Assembly: GCF_030867095.1 (NCBI RefSeq)
Contig: NC_081828.1
Location: forward strand, 53,607,434-53,671,433
Length of the DNA: 64,000 nt
From: Alligator mississippiensis
Taxonomy: Eukaryota > Chordata > Crocodylia > Alligatoridae
Reading direction: 5' to 3'
Shown in pieces: positions 12,201 to 25,196 of the stretch. The position numbers and the translations under genes were made by a program. The first letter of the stretch is position 1. Every line of letters begins with the position of its first letter. The notes under the pieces are model-generated. The model saw only the letters and a list, made by a program, of their open reading frames with translations, ran no database searches and was not told the origin of the DNA.

Positions 12201-13222
12201 TAGGGCTGTGCGAAGCTTCAGGTAGGAGATTCGGCCTGATTCGGTGGCCAAATCTTCAAACCCGAATTGAATCAGGGGTCTAATAAAAAGGCCCAAATCA
12301 ATTCGGAAAGATTTGGAGAGCTTTGATGATTTGGGCAGTCCTCACTCGCTGCAGCAGGGAGCTGGAGCCGAACTTGGAGCTGGTAAATAAGGGGCAGAGG
12401 AGGAGGGGCTGGAGGAGGAGGGAGGAGACCATGGGGGGAACCCTGCCAGGCCCCATCCCCTGCCTGCTCCCCCAGCCCCCCACATGGCTGCCCCACCCGC
12501 CCCAGCTCCCGGTGCTTTAAAAAAAAGCCCCATTCAGCGGGTGCTGCCGGGGGGGGGGCGATCCCCGCTGCCCCCCACTGCCCTATGCTGCATGGGGGGA
12601 TCTGCCACGAGCCCCCCGACTTCCCCCCACTGTCCCAGCCCCCCCCCCAATGGCTGCCCTGCCTGCTCCAGCTCTTTAAGAAAAAAAACAAACAAAAAAC
12701 CCCCTGGCTCCTGCAGTGGACTTGGGGCTTCAGGAGGCTTATGCAGAGCCCCCTGGGCAGTGGGGGGCAGTGGGGATCGCCCCCTGCTGGGCAGGAACTG
12801 GTGAGTCAGGGGTTGGGGGGGTTCTTAAAGAGCCAGAGCTGGGGCAGGTGGGGCAGCCATGGCAGGACTGGGACAGTGGGGGGGGGGTGGGAGGGTTGGT
12901 GGGCTCATACAGAGCCCCACCATGCAGCATGGGGCAGTGGGAGGCAGCAAGGATCGCGCCTCTCCCCCCCCCCCCAACACCTGGTAAGTTGGAGCTTTTT
13001 TTTTCAAAGCGCCAGGAGTTGAGGCGGTCAGGGCAGCCATTGCCAGGGCTGGGAGAGCAGGCAGGGATGGGCCTGTGTGATTCAGAGATTCGGCAGCAGC
13101 CGAATCTCCAAATCATATTCAGCCAAATTGATTCGGGACAGTGATTTGAATCACCAAATCAAATCACTGTCCCCTGAATTGACCGAATCCAAAGCGAATA
13201 CTAGCTGCTTCGCACAGGCCTA
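12201..13222. mobile_element. Non-autonomous hAT element, 1022 bp, GC-rich core
   Basis: The terminal inverted repeats read TAGGGCTGTGCGAAGC at the left and the near-complement GCTTCGCACAGGCCTA at the right. The flanks carry an 8-bp duplication, CTGTCTAT (12193-12200) and CTGTCCAT (13223-13230), one mismatch. Just inside the ends are inverted arms full of GATTCGG/CCGAATC. The core (about 12350-13075) is very GC-rich with several imperfect copies of a segment bearing runs of C or G and GGGGCAGTGGG; the many overlapping open frames there reflect composition and are not genes. Confidence 0.9.
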
Positions 13223-13230
13223 CTGTCCAT

Positions 13231-14404
13231 CTTCCACAGTCTTAGTGATTCTGTATCCTTTTAGTCCTGTAACGTGGTATATGAACAATTTTCTTGAAGT
13301 CCCACCATTTCAATTTAATGAACAGTTATAAGGCTGGTTGGGTTTTGTTTTCACTAGGTTTGCATGTGTGTAGCCCATTCTTGACTAAGCCGTAAAGTGG
13401 AGTCACTAATTTTTTTTTTCCAACGGAGTACTGCATTAAAATCAGGCTTGAAATTCTTATTTCTTTTCTGTCCCAATTGCTGGGATGCATTTGGAGATTT
13501 TCAGTTGAAGAATCCACTGAAAATAGGAACCAAACCAACTGAAGACATTTATAACTCCATGTTCTCCAGAGAAGAATTCTCTTCAGCAGAATTTAAAATA
13601 TGAAGCATATGCACACTGGGTACACTTAAATAGTTATTTTTGGTTTCAGAGTTACTAATCTAGATCCTTAACTGGTACATGCTGGTGTAATTCCACTGGT
13701 TTTCATCAGCTTAAGATCAGTCCCACATCAGAACCAGTAACATCCTTTATACTTAAAAGTCCCAATCGATAACCTATTAAAATCAATGGAAAGACTCCCA
13801 GAGACTTCGTTGGCCGGGATCAGATCTAACTGGGGAATAGCACTGTAATCAATGTCTCAAGAGCACAAACAAAAAATTAAAATCTTAAATTTTAAGTTAC
13901 ACCTACTGTAACTTGGCACCTGCTAATACTACCATTAACTGAAGATAGCTCAAAAACAGGTCTCAGAGAGAGAGAGAGAGATCTACCTCCCCCCCCCCCG
14001 GCTGATTATGTTTGATTTTTGCATTCAGATCTAATCAGTAATTCAGAACTGGGAAGTTGAAAACTATTCTCTGAGACTACCTTGAGATTCCACGGTCCTG
14101 AATGTAACATCTGACAACAGGGGTCAACTTTCCCATATACAGCTTTCTCAATCAGATCTTAGTTCATCAAGGCATAAGTTTAACTTTGAAAGCATGTCTA
14201 AATCCTCATTTGGCACTTAAGTGCTTTGGTGAACAGCAGTGGACTTAAGCTGTGCTTAAAGTTAGTTGTGCTTCAGTACTTTGCTAAATTAGTATTTCAG
14301 TAGAATACCTTGCTTTTGAAAATAGGGCAGGTGTCCTTGAGTCAGTTTTCGACCAGAGGCCATTTTTTTGTCTGAACAATCACAGATTTTCCGCTTCCTG
14401 TTAG
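13231..14404. other. Unannotated stretch with a short GA microsatellite
   Basis: Nothing gene-like. A GA run (about 13966-13982) followed closely by a C run (about 13989-13998) forms a small simple repeat. Confidence 0.5.
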
Positions 14405-14409
14405 CTTGT

Positions 14410-15876
14410 TGTCGCGGCGCACCTCGCTGCCCCGCTCCTAGAGAGGGGAAAACTGCCAGAGGAGAAGCTCTGGCAGTGCATAAGGAGCCCTAGCAGTGAT
14501 TAGGGAGTACAGCTGTGGGTTGCCGGGGCAACTAAGGAGAGTCAGCTGCCGGTAGGAGGCAGGCCCTGGCCCTTATAAAGCCCAGGGCTGAAGCCAGGCT
14601 AGTAGTTTCCTGCTACAAGCTGGAGAGGCAGGAGCTCCCTCAGCCAGGATATAGGGAGAACCCTGATCACAAGTATAGCTTGCGAGAGCTCCAGAGGCTG
14701 GAGCAATGGTGTTGAATTACAGCCAGGAGGCTTATGTTGTTATGGCCCAGTGCCTTAGGTTTTGGTTATAGCCAGGAGGCTTATGTTTGCTTTAGTGTTT
14801 GTATTACACCGGTGGTTTGGGCGAGGCTATTAGGGGTTGGAGGAGGCCTTGTAGGGACCCACAGGGGTGTGGGGCCCTAGCGCCAGTGAGGGCACAGTAT
14901 TCTCAGGGGGAACCCCCAGCGGTGTGGGAACCCCGGCGGCAATAAGGGCGCAGCTTGCAGGGTGTATAGATCCCAGCCCCAGAGAGGGGCATTTGAGAAG
15001 CTCCAGTGCGGGAGTAGTAAGCCCCAGAGAAGAGGGCAGCACTGCGGAAGGCCCCAGAGAAGGGGGCAGCACCGTGGTGCGCCCTAGAGAGGGGTACTTT
15101 GGAGGAGCCCCAGTGCAGGAGTATCAAGCCCGAGAGGGGGCATTATGTGAGAAGCCCAGGACGGGCATGACGAGCCCGGTAACAGGCTAGCATGGCAGAA
15201 AACCCAAGAGAAGGACCGGGTGCTGCGGTGGTCCTCAGGAAAAGGGGATAGCGGTACAGCGTCCGGCAAAGGTGAAGCCGCGTAGTGGGCCTGAAAGACT
15301 GGAGGCTCAATAGAGTCCCAAAGCGGGAAAGGGTCCCTGAGCGGGACAACACTTTTAGAGGAGGCCCAGAAAGGGCACCGAGACCCCAGAGAGGGGGCAC
15401 GATTGAGAAGGCCCAGTGCAGGCGTGACACCCCAGGAAGGGGGGCAGCATTTTGGGAAGCCCAAGGTGGGCACGGCGAGCCCTGAAGAGGGGAGCGCCCT
15501 ATGTAGAGAAGGCCCCAGAGAAGGGGGCAGCACTAGAGAAGGCCCGGGAGAGCGGGCAGGTATTTTGACAGTCCAACATCCAGTACATCTGCGAGGCTTG
15601 GGGCGTGGTATTAGGGGTTGGTAGGAGCCACGTGTAGCCCATAAGGCTAGAGTGCCTGAGTAGCACCCATCGTACAGGGAGACCACAAGGGTCCGGGAGA
15701 CTACAGGGACAGAGGTCCCAGCTAACCGTGCCGAGGAGACGTAAGGCAGCCTCCCAACGTATATACTGAACATCGAAGACGTGGCAGACGAGAATAGAGG
15801 GTGCCCTTGGGCTGAATTGGCATGGAGAGAGGGCCTTAAGGAGATCACGGCCCTCCTGCAGGACCCCGCCATGACA
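14410..15876 (+). mobile_element. Solo LTR of an LTR retrotransposon, 1467 bp
   Basis: It begins TGTCGCGGCG and ends CCCCGCCATGACA, so it has the TG...CA ends of an LTR with short inverted termini. It is flanked by the perfect 5-bp duplication CTTGT (14405-14409 and 15877-15881). A TATA-like CTTATAAAG at about 14573 suggests + orientation. From about 14860 to 15560 it is filled with degenerate tandem units of the kind GGCCCCAGAGAAGGGGGCAG. There is no primer site or internal region beside it. Five-base duplications fit Gypsy or ERV2-like elements; which one is not settled. Long open frames on both strands (up to 262 codons) come from the repeats. Confidence 0.85.
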
Positions 15877-15881
15877 CTTGT

Positions 15882-16867
15882 TTATAGAGTTGACACCTTT
15901 ATGGTCAGCTCCATCTGCTGGCTATGGGATCCCTGCTGGTAGCAATTCAAACTCTGTCTGTAAACAGACAAAATTTCCACTTCCTTTGTAAATATGTCTG
16001 TTCTAATCCCTCCAGAATGAGCTAGTTACACAAACATGCCAGCCTATTTCCATTTTTCACACTGAAGTTTTCTATATCAGGAACTGAGGAATGTATTTGT
16101 ATATCCCAGGAGAGATGCTGAATCTAAAGTAACAATGGAGGAAAAATGACCCCCTCACAGGTCCCTAACCACGTTTCAGCCGACAAGCACTAGTGCCAAG
16201 CCCTATTTTTCAGGAATATTTATTCTTCTCAGAGTTCAAAAAGATTTTTTTAAGCTCATTTGTTGTTATGTAACAAACCTTAGGGGCTGTTTCTTTTTTG
16301 CCACTAAATTATGCCAACGAGGACAAAAAAACCCACCTGGGAACCTCACTAACTCACAATAAAGATCTGTTGCAAGTGACTTGATATCATGAAGTGAGGT
16401 ATAAGCTCAAGATAGACAAATATTGCAGACACTGTATCAGAGATTATACTTTGGTACTTCTTTCTGTAGCATTCAGATAGTTATGACTAGGTCCAGCTCT
16501 TTATACAGTAGAGCCACGATCAGCTAGTGCAAAGGTGAGCAAGCTACAAACAAGCTTTGTTTGTCCTTCCTGCCTTGCTTTGTGTATTGATTGTTCAAAC
16601 CTCAGTATCTGGATCAGTCTTTAATTACATGATCACGTGCTATTATTAAAAAAGTACCACATCATACCACATCAGGTTTTAAACAGCATTAGTTACACAA
16701 GTGTAGTCATTTCATTCATTTATATTTACACTATCTTAATTGTCACAGCAGACCAGGGTGTCATTATAGGCTGTGAACCTGGTTTGGCAACCTTTAAACA
16801 TAGTGAATAGCATTTCTTCAGTCTTAGTGAAGTCTGTAAGTGATACAAAATGTTGCCTTTAAAATAT
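15882..16867. other. Unannotated stretch
   Basis: Nothing recognised. Confidence 0.5.
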
Positions 16868-17170
16868 ACTGTATTTACTCAAATAAATGACTCAGATTAT
16901 AAAATGACCCCCAATAATTAAATTTGATATATGAAAAATGTATATTATATTTACCCAAAGAACCTTGTCTGCCTAAATTTGTTATAATTTTCCAGATAGA
17001 GAATCTAATTATTGGAGGTTTGCCTTGAATTTGTTCCCCCCGCCCCATCTCACCCCCCCCCCCACTGCTACAGCATGCTTCCCTCCCAATTTTTTCCCCA
17101 AAGCCCCTTCCCCCTTTCCTTACCACAGACCCTGCTGTCCCTGAGGACAGCAAATTGAAAAAAAACCCCT
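16868..17170. repeat. Possible MITE remnant
   Basis: The start TACTGTATTTACTCAAATAA with a following AAAATGACCCCC resembles a miniature DNA element end seen in reptiles, but I cannot find a matching right end. Weak. Confidence 0.3.
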
Positions 17171-17344
17171 AAAATTAAATATTGCTGTAGCAATTTGCAT
17201 ATGACACCCCATACATTTAGTTAATCCAGAATTGATGCATATTACCTTTTTTTTTTTTAACTGTTGCAAGTTTTAGTAAAGGTAAACACACTTTTGAACA
17301 GCACTTTGGCATATACTTATATATGGTACAAACCATACTTTTTT

Positions 17345-17472
17345 GTAAATATATATATAGAGATATAGAGATATAGATGCATTACATTATTATATTATTA
17401 TTATGTATATTATATATATAATATATATTTATTTCATTTATATTTATGTGTGTGTGTATGTATGTATGTGTG

Positions 17473-17515
<43 letters not shown>
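17345..17515. repeat. AT-rich microsatellite cluster
   Basis: Interrupted runs of TA, ATAG, TTA, TG and TATG units, ending in about 17 TA dinucleotides. Confidence 0.9.
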
Positions 17516-17779
17516 ACTGTACCTCTAACAACCTGTCAAGTGACTACTGCGGTTCACTTGGCAGACCAAAAAATGCTTTGACAGTTAAACTATTTTAGTC
17601 CCATTACACAGTTCACACCACACACCTACATGCCCACCACCATTCCAGTGCTTTCGCTCATTGTTCTTTTCAGAGGGTTTGCTTCTGAAAAGTCTATGCC
17701 AGTTCCCACCCCACAATATGAGGTCTGCCATTTCCTTACTATCTTTCCCGTCTGTAGTACCAGTACATTTCACTCCGCC

Positions 17780-18620
17780 CCCTTTTAATACCGTCCTTGA
17801 CTGTGGGGTCCGTGTGTCTGTTTATGAGCTTTCCACAGGGCATACCTGAAGCAGGCGATGAACTGGGCGAAGTGAGCTGTCAGGGGCCCTTGTTGTTTGG
17901 TCAAGTGCCCGTAGAGGACCGCTTCTTGGGTCAGGGCTCTGGAACTTGTCCCCAACAGGAGGAGCGCACGGACTTTCTTCCACACCTCTCTCGTGTATGG
18001 GCAGTCGATAGCTGGTGGTCGATTGTTTCTACCTGCCAGTTGCAGGTCTGTCTAGGGCAGTTCAATGGACCGCTCTGTCCTGCCTGTTTTTCAGTGCACT
18101 GTTTTCCAGAGTCCCAGTGGGCTACCTGCCAATTTAGGTCTCTGTTCTCCTCCTACAGGCCCTTGTGGAAGATTTGCTCATGCATGGCCTAGCAGCTGTC
18201 AGCAGGTAGAAAATCCATGGGCGATACAATGTCTCATCCCCTTACCACCTCCCCTATCTTGCAGTGGTTCACCAGGGTTGCTCAGGTAGTGTCATGCAGC
18301 TTTTATTTCCAAGCTGCATGACGAGCACCAAGCTTGTCAGGACCTTGTAGATTCATGCGGACACCATGGTCCACAGGCTCCCACTGGTCACCATGCACAC
18401 CTGCCACTATTGAGCGGCTGCCCTGCAAAATACTTGACAAAGCTGGCTGTTTTGGATTCCTCTTCTGGTGCCAGTCTGCAAACCTGGCTCATGTACTTGG
18501 CGCAGAGGAAGAGAAGGACGTCTGGCATTTCTCTGCCTCCAGACCATTTTACTTTGTACAGCTTTGTCCTTGCCACTTTGTCCCCTGTGGAGTTCCAAAA
18601 GAAAACACACATGGCTCTTT
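17780..18620 (-). mobile_element. Probable L1-Tx1-like LINE fragment (ORF2 C-terminus), decayed
   Basis: On the minus strand, broken frames read FFWNSTGDKVART, then SGGREMPDVLLFL, then, further on, TREVWKKVRALL and LTQEAVLYGHL. The order (a W-G-S-like box with K/R, a GG.G.P box, then W..v...l with lt.eavlyG) matches the region after the reverse transcriptase in Tx1-like L1 elements. Stops are frequent. The assignment rests on motif memory only, with no alignment. Confidence 0.45.
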
Positions 18621-20135
18621 GGATTCTGTGAATGACTTGTTCTGAGTGGGGGGAAGACTAGGGTGGTGTGTAGAAGGATCAGCAGTAGCACCGCCTTCAT
18701 CCGTGCCATACCACCACCCCCCCACCCCCGATTGAGAGGCAGCATGATTGCCAAAGCCCCAGTTTCTGTCTGGTCTTGGCTTCTGTCTTTTCCCATGCCC
18801 TCTGCCCCATCAGCTCTGGGTCAGACTCCACCCTGAGGATTTTTTACCGCATCATGAGGGATGGAAACCTTTTTTGTGTGTGTGTTCCAAGCCAAATCAG
18901 CCAAACCAAGTCCAAATCCATGAGTCAGTCCAGAACCATAAATGGCCCTACAACCAGCAAACATCCTCCACCCGCACCAGGGGCTTCAGATATTTCCCAA
19001 GTCCTTTGGCAGGCATCCTACATTCAGACCCAAGCCCAGGGGCTTGGGGTTCAGATGCCCCCAATTTTCACCTGCCCTCAGTCATTGGCCACAGAAGCAA
19101 GCTAGGGAGGAGCTTGCCATTTCCATAAAGTGGGCTTTAAGCACCAACACCTCAGTGGGTACTAAACCATGCCAGAAAAACAGTTATCCCTGGGAATGCT
19201 TAAGGTAAACTGCCTTCATGGACCCAGAGATACAAGGGATGGAAACCCCCAGGGGCAACGGGTCCCTGACGACAAACACATGATTTGCCACATAATTCAC
19301 TGGGCTAGGTTCCACCAAAGTAAACAGCATTTCAAGCCATGGTAGTCCCACATCTTAGCACTGCTCAGAATGTGTGTATACTTCAGATACCTCCCACAAA
19401 GGATTCATGTGCTTATTAGCCCCCCCACTCATGACTGAAACCCAGTGTTCTTGTCACGAGTCCTGGGATCCTCCAAAAATTTATATGCAGATGAGATGCA
19501 TGGCAACCTGGTCTAGTTTCCCCTCATGGAGGGTGGGGTCACACTAATCATATGCATCAGGCTGAGGGGGAGGGGGGCAACAGAGGGATTCTGGATGAAC
19601 TGTTTGGGGCCCTATTTGGTGATGTTTGCCAGGCATTTAAGGCTGGTCAAGAAATAGGAATCATTGGAAATGGGAAAGAAAGGCATAGCTCAGATGTGGG
19701 AGTGAAGAGGAAGTTGAAATGTATTCAGTGTAGTGGCTCACTATGACTTTTTAAAGGAGTTGGCACTGAGGGGGGCTGCATGCAATGAGCACTACCATAT
19801 ATTTTATTCAAATTGGCTGTGCTAATCTATTCTTGTGGTGGGATGAGGGGATGAGTGAAGAGGATGATGGAAGAGAAGAGGATAATGAAGACAACATGGA
19901 CTAAGTACTGGGAAGGGGAATAGAGGGCTTGTGGGGCACAGGGTGGGAAGGAGGGGGAGAGCTAGAGGGATTGGAGGCAATTTGGCATGATTGTAATGGG
20001 AAAAGCAATGGTGACGGGCGCAGACACACGGGTGCACAGATGCAGTTATTGTAATGGGAATTTGATGGTGTAATGTTATGTGTTAGGAATTGTCAAGTGA
20101 ACTGGACTGGTCATGAGATAGAGCTGTGTGTGTGT
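18621..20135. other. Unannotated stretch
   Basis: Short overlapping open frames on the + strand near 18750-19210 show no domain. A purine-rich part lies at 19560-19980. Nothing gene-like. Confidence 0.45.
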
Positions 20136-20137
20136 GT

Positions 20138-20176
<39 letters not shown>
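20130..20176. repeat. (TG)n(TA)n microsatellite
   Basis: A TG run followed by about 17 TA units. Confidence 0.95.
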
Positions 20177-20177
<1 letters not shown>

Positions 20178-21484
20178 AGAAAAAAAAGTTTTCCTAATAT
20201 GGGCCATGTGTTTTATAGTCATGCTCAGTGTTGGCTGCATTTAATCAACTTCCTAGTTGGTTTCCATTATTGAGAACATACTGCTTTTGGCAGCAGTTTA
20301 ATGTTGGACAAAGTATTAAGTGAGATTTCCTTATATGTGATTATAAGACATGGGGCTTTTTTGCCATGCTGATGGGGGAAAAAACCTTGTCCTGTATTCA
20401 AGTAAACACAGTATTTATAATAAAATTCTCTTTTCCTGAAGATGGCTATTGTAATAATTGAAGGCCCCAAGCAATTCCCATTAAAGTTACTAGATAAAAC
20501 ATTTTTACTGACTTGGATTGGATTTGGATGAGGCCATAATCTGTAGCTATAGCAAAACTAAAATACTATTTATTTTCCAGTAGCAATGTGGCCTTCCTGA
20601 CGTGCAGTTCAGGATATGCTGCTGTGAACAGCAAAATTAATTTAAAAATAATGGTTCTGCATATGCCAGAGCATCTTCATCATTAGTCTGTTTATCTGTT
20701 TTGCTTAAGGTCAAGTATTTAAAAACAGCAGCTCTCTGAAGCTGCCCATGGAATGAGGAATAACTCCCAGCAGAGACGCACTGATGACCAAAGCATAGGT
20801 GAATCAGTGAGCAATTTGCTTGATTGTAGGAATGAACACTAAAACCACATGTAGAATCTCAAACAAAATACTTTGTGCTACTGGAGTTATGTTTGAAACT
20901 ATGTATCAGACATATAATAATAAAAACAGACCAAAAAGATTTTGGCTACTAAAAAAACAGACAACACAGGAAGAGAGGAATGCTTACTTGGGCTAGGGAC
21001 AGAAATTAAATCAGTATAAGTGATCAGAAACCTGTTCAAATCTGCAACACAACAGAAGTTCAGTGCACATAAACTGCTTTCAAAATGGCTAAAACTGGTT
21101 TAAGATCAATCTGAATGGATGTAGTATCTGACTTAACTGAGTTAGGTTAAATCAGTTTATTGAACTTCTGTCCCAGATCTCCTCCAGTTTCAAGTTCACT
21201 CGCAGTTCCCCAGCATCCCAGGATGCTTTTCAACTCCTCTGAACCTCCCCTCCCCACTTGCAGGATGGGAGGGCTAACTTTGGTCTAAGCTGTTTGCTCC
21301 AGCTGAGCAAGGAGGCATGCTCTAGTGCCCCCCAGCTTCTGGCCTGGGTCACTGCAGGCATGTGGCTGCATTTCCAGAATCTAAAGTGAATGTCTGTTCA
21401 CTTGCTTACTGGTTCAATTTACACAGTTTAGATTAACCTGTGAAGATTGAATTGATTCAGCATCAGGCTTTTTGATTGTCTGCA
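20177..21484. other. Unannotated stretch
   Basis: Nothing recognised. Confidence 0.45.
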
Positions 21485-21900
21485 CTTAGTCTTGGTGGCT
21501 AAAGCTCTTGACTGGCAATAAGATCTGGACTTGGTTCCAGATTTGACTACAGACTTTCTTTATGACCTTTGGCAAGTCACTTAAACAATCTGTGCCTCCC
21601 TTCCCATAACAAAGCTCTGGGAAGCAACCAGACAGAAGACCAAAGCCCTGTCTTTGGAGGAGGATGAAAAATAGCAACTGTTGCTGCCCAGGGTATGCAG
21701 CTGCCAAGCTATGCCACTGCTCCCTTCCTTGCCCATAAAATGGGGAACTTTCTTCCTCACACCCTTTATTTGTTTTTTTTTATTTTAGGTGTAGGCTGTT
21801 TAGGGGGGAATGCTCTCCTATTTTGTACTATACCAAGTATAAACTGTCTCTTTAGAGGCCTCTAGGTACTGTGATGATAACAACAACAACAACAAGAGTC
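21485..21900 (+). mobile_element. MIR/CORE-SINE-type element
   Basis: The sequence runs through the familiar order of a tRNA-derived CORE-SINE: GGTGGCTAAAGCTCTTGACTG (head), GACCTTTGGCAAGTCACTTAA and CTGTGCCTCCC (core), CCCATAAAATGGGGA (tail), and a 3' end AGGCCTCTAGGTACTGTGAT followed by a CAA microsatellite. It is degraded and probably holds a small insertion. Confidence 0.75.
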
Positions 21901-22214
21901 ATAGTATTAATATTTATACTAGTAAAGTGTCAAAGGAATTCCAGCTAAAGGAAATGCATAGTAAAATACCTTAACTGCTTTCAGTCAGCTGGTGACACCA
22001 GCCTCTCAGAAAGACTGGCAAACTGAGTAAGAACTGACTTGTCCTCAGCCTTGCTGTTTTTTAATTGCATTATAAATAAGAAATGTCAAATGAAAATAGT
22101 AGCATGTCAGAGTGACAGGGCAGACTGACAAAAACATGGTGTCTTGGGGAACAGGAGGGCTGACAGGATTTCTAAATGAAGATCTTCTTTTACATGTATT
22201 TACAGTAGTGGTGT

Positions 22215-22288
22215 TTTATCTATCTATCTATAAGAAAATGTAGTGATGTAGTGTGTGTATATAGATGCACACGCAAAGCTAATTAAAT

Positions 22289-22331
<43 letters not shown>

Positions 22332-22421
22332 ACACACACTACATTCTCCGATATACATTCAGATAGATAGATAAACAGACAGACATTGGGTTAATCAGCT
22401 ACATTCTCATATATCTATCTA

Positions 22422-22460
<39 letters not shown>
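22215..22460. repeat. Microsatellite cluster (TCTA, TA, GATA units)
   Basis: Several runs of CTAT, TA (about 18 units near 22290-22328 and again near 22427-22456) and GATA, partly in inverted order and interspersed with similar AAGCTAATTAA-like text. Confidence 0.9.
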
Positions 22461-24155
22461 GGTGCCCTAGTTTCCAACATGCACATAGGCACAGCTAATT
22501 AATCCCCTATGCATATATATTGACCCTACTAGATATAGATATAGATATAGATAGCTAATTAGTTTTGTATGCATGTTGGAAACCAGGGCAGCATCTATCC
22601 AGGGGGCATAGGCTTTCTCAGCTGAGAGTCTGAGCATAAGAGCATAAGATGCTCTAGAGAAAAGGAAATTGGCAAGCAGAAAACAGGGAAAATGACAAAT
22701 TAAACCAAACACAGAAGTTTGACCTTGTTCCCATAGAAAGCAACTCCTTTTAGTTTAAGTGTGTGTAGGACCGGACCCAGAATCACCACAAGTAGGGATG
22801 CAGTCAGCATGGGTTTTGTTCCGTCTTTCACTTTTTATATTCTCCTAACCAGCTGATTGTCACATAACAATTTATGATGTCTGAGGACCTTACAAATAAC
22901 CTGGCAGAAGCAGAGAATATCAGCTAATGTTCAGCATGCAATGGTTTGGCACTTCACATGTCCCGTGTATGCCTCATTCTCTGAAGATATTATGGGAGAA
23001 GGTAGCCCATGACTCAGTATCCACATCTAGGAGCTACAAATAGTGAGATCCATCCTGGAGGCAAGTAGATAGTCTTGTCCAGGTTTATTCCTTTTTAGAA
23101 TAAAGAAACACTTTTCCCCACCACTCACCCTTCAGTTTTATCCTTCTTTGAGTTCTCAACAGCACCTCTGAATGGTGTGGGGGTTCTATGACTGAGACTA
23201 TTCCTATGCCCATTACAAATTTTCCAGTTCACTTGACACAGGGATAAATGAAACTAAAATTGTCACAGGTCTGCACAGACAGATATTTTTTAAGTTTGGA
23301 GTAAACTAGAAAGTAAAAAAAATATGCTAGACATTTTGTGCATGTATGCTTTTCATGCATCTTGTATAGTTGTATAAACTACACATCTTGTATAGTTGTA
23401 TATACTAACATGCATGTGATATAAACTAAACATGAATTGGAAGTGTTTTGATGTTTTCAGAATTTTTTCTAGGGTTTTTTTGACTGAAGTAATTCTGCAG
23501 AATTCACATAAATTTGCAAAATGTATTCAGTCTGCCAGAGTTTATTGTTTTTGGTAGAAGAGGTTTCAGCTGAAGAACTCTGCCCAGCTCTAAAGAGACA
23601 ACTACTCCACTGAGGGCTACAAAAATAACTTCACTCAGCCCAGCTTCAGTTCCCAGCTGAGACATTCTTTCCCAATTTTGACAGTAGATTTGCTTCATGC
23701 AAGGGCAAAAAGTGGTTTTGAGAGCAGTGGGTTTCATTAGCAGGATTAAATTGTGTTAGGGGAGCCATTTTCAAAGACAGCTCAGCTGCTGGAGGTTAGT
23801 GCACACCAGGCATAAGTCAAGGCCCAGAATCCACATCAATACATTGTACATGATGATAATATAAATCATCTATATTTTGTATAGCATTTATCTTATAACT
23901 ACAGGCTAACAAAATTCCATCCCCCACAAACTACGTTATCCTAAATGATTTCACAGGGATAAATGGGAAAGAAACACAGCTAAATAATAAATAGCAGAAG
24001 GCAAGAGATATAACAGGATATTTTTGGAGAACAGAGATGCTTCCATCTGAGATTTGAAAAAAGGCAGAGAGTCAATGAGGCAAAGATATTCACAAAAGCT
24101 TTTCCAGTCAGTCAGAGGAGCAGATGAGAAGTCTGCAGTACTACCAACAGCAAGG
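22461..24155. other. Unannotated stretch
   Basis: No gene seen. A small direct duplication of CATCTTGTATAGTTGTATA lies at about 23359-23405. Confidence 0.45.
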
Positions 24156-24300
24156 CTTTGCAGCAGTGATGCTCAACCAGGATGCCACAGCACCCTGAGG
24201 TGCCTTGAGATGCTTCAAGGATGCTGCAGGGTGCCACACAATTTTAGCATTTTTAGGTGTGCAAATATGATTCACAACATAAACCCAGAGATACCAACCA

Positions 24301-25196
24301 GAGGCCATGTCTACATGTGCTATTAACATACAGAAAGGTTAATGCGCATTAAAATAAGGCGCAGTAAACTGTGCCCAGGAAGGCATCTACACATGCACCT
24401 GCTTGAGAGTAGATTTGTTCCCAACAGGAGCAGTTGAGACCAGGGATGCTCTTGCCGCCCCGCGGTGCTTTGCCCCACTGCAACAGCCAGGGGGAGCTCC
24501 AGGCTCTCCTGCGAGTCTGCCCAGTCCTGGCATGCGGGGGCAAGGGAGAGTTAACCCAGCAGCTGGGACTGCTGCATCCCAGCCACATGGGGATTGGGTC
24601 TGGACCCGATCTCCACATGGCCGGGAGAGGCCAGGAGGGTCCCAATCACCACATGGTCAGGCAGTATTCCCGTTGGGTGGAGGCGCCGCTCCCAGCCACA
24701 TGGGGATTCTGTTCCCATCCCAATCCCCATGTGGTTGTGATGCAGCAGTCCTGGCTGCTGAGACAGCTGTCCCCGCCATGTGGAGATCAGGATGGTCCTG
24801 ATCCCCATGTGGTGGGGAGGCAGCTGCCTCTGCAGCTAGCACAGCTCTCCTCCACATTGGGGCTTAGCCAGGCAGCAGCAGACCTCCTGCACAGTAGCCA
24901 TCGCACACAGTAGGATCTTGTATAGACACACCCACATAGTGATACCTTACTGCACAGCAGATTACTCTACTGCAGGGTCGGGCAATTATTTTGGGCAGAG
25001 GGCTGCTTACTGAGTTTCAGCAAGCCATCGAGGGTCACATGACAGGCAGCCCAGGGCAAATTAATATTAATTTTCTAATTTTTTAGGGGCCCTGTGGGCC
25101 GGACAGAATGGCCTGAATGGCCGCATCCGGCCCCTGGGCCACATTTTGCCCACCCCTGCTCTACTGCATAGTAAATCATCTCATGTAGATGCAGCC
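24301..25196. mobile_element. DNA element nested in the hAT at 24164
   Basis: Ends read GGCCATGTCTACATGTGC and the near-complement CTCATGTAGATGCAGCC. The GC-rich interior (24575-24860) repeats a CCACATGGGGATT unit several times in both orientations, which yields the spurious open frames there. Related GTCTACATGTGC text occurs at 6785-7200. Target duplication not clear, so the superfamily is left open. Confidence 0.55.
24973..25158. mobile_element. hAT-type miniature element, 186 bp, nested third level
   Basis: Starts CAGGGTCGGGCAATTATTTT, ends ATTTTGCCCACCCCTG. Perfect 8-bp duplication CTCTACTG at 24965-24972 and 25159-25166. A sister copy is at 53973-54159. Confidence 0.92.

Noticed and set aside
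12272-13144. Many overlapping frames of 60-145 codons
   Set aside because: GC-rich core of the hAT element with homopolymer runs; no conserved domain.
15084-15872. 262-codon minus-strand open frame
   Set aside because: Comes from the tandem units in the solo LTR; other frames are open there as well.
17797-18289. 131-codon + strand frame
   Set aside because: Opposite strand to the LINE-like coding traces; no recognisable domain.
13960-22460. Possible CRISPR-like arrays in the repeats
   Set aside because: They are microsatellites and LTR satellites without repeat-spacer order, in a vertebrate genome.
24403-24913. Frames of 132 and 159 codons
   Set aside because: Repeated CCACATGGGGATT units inside a nested transposon.
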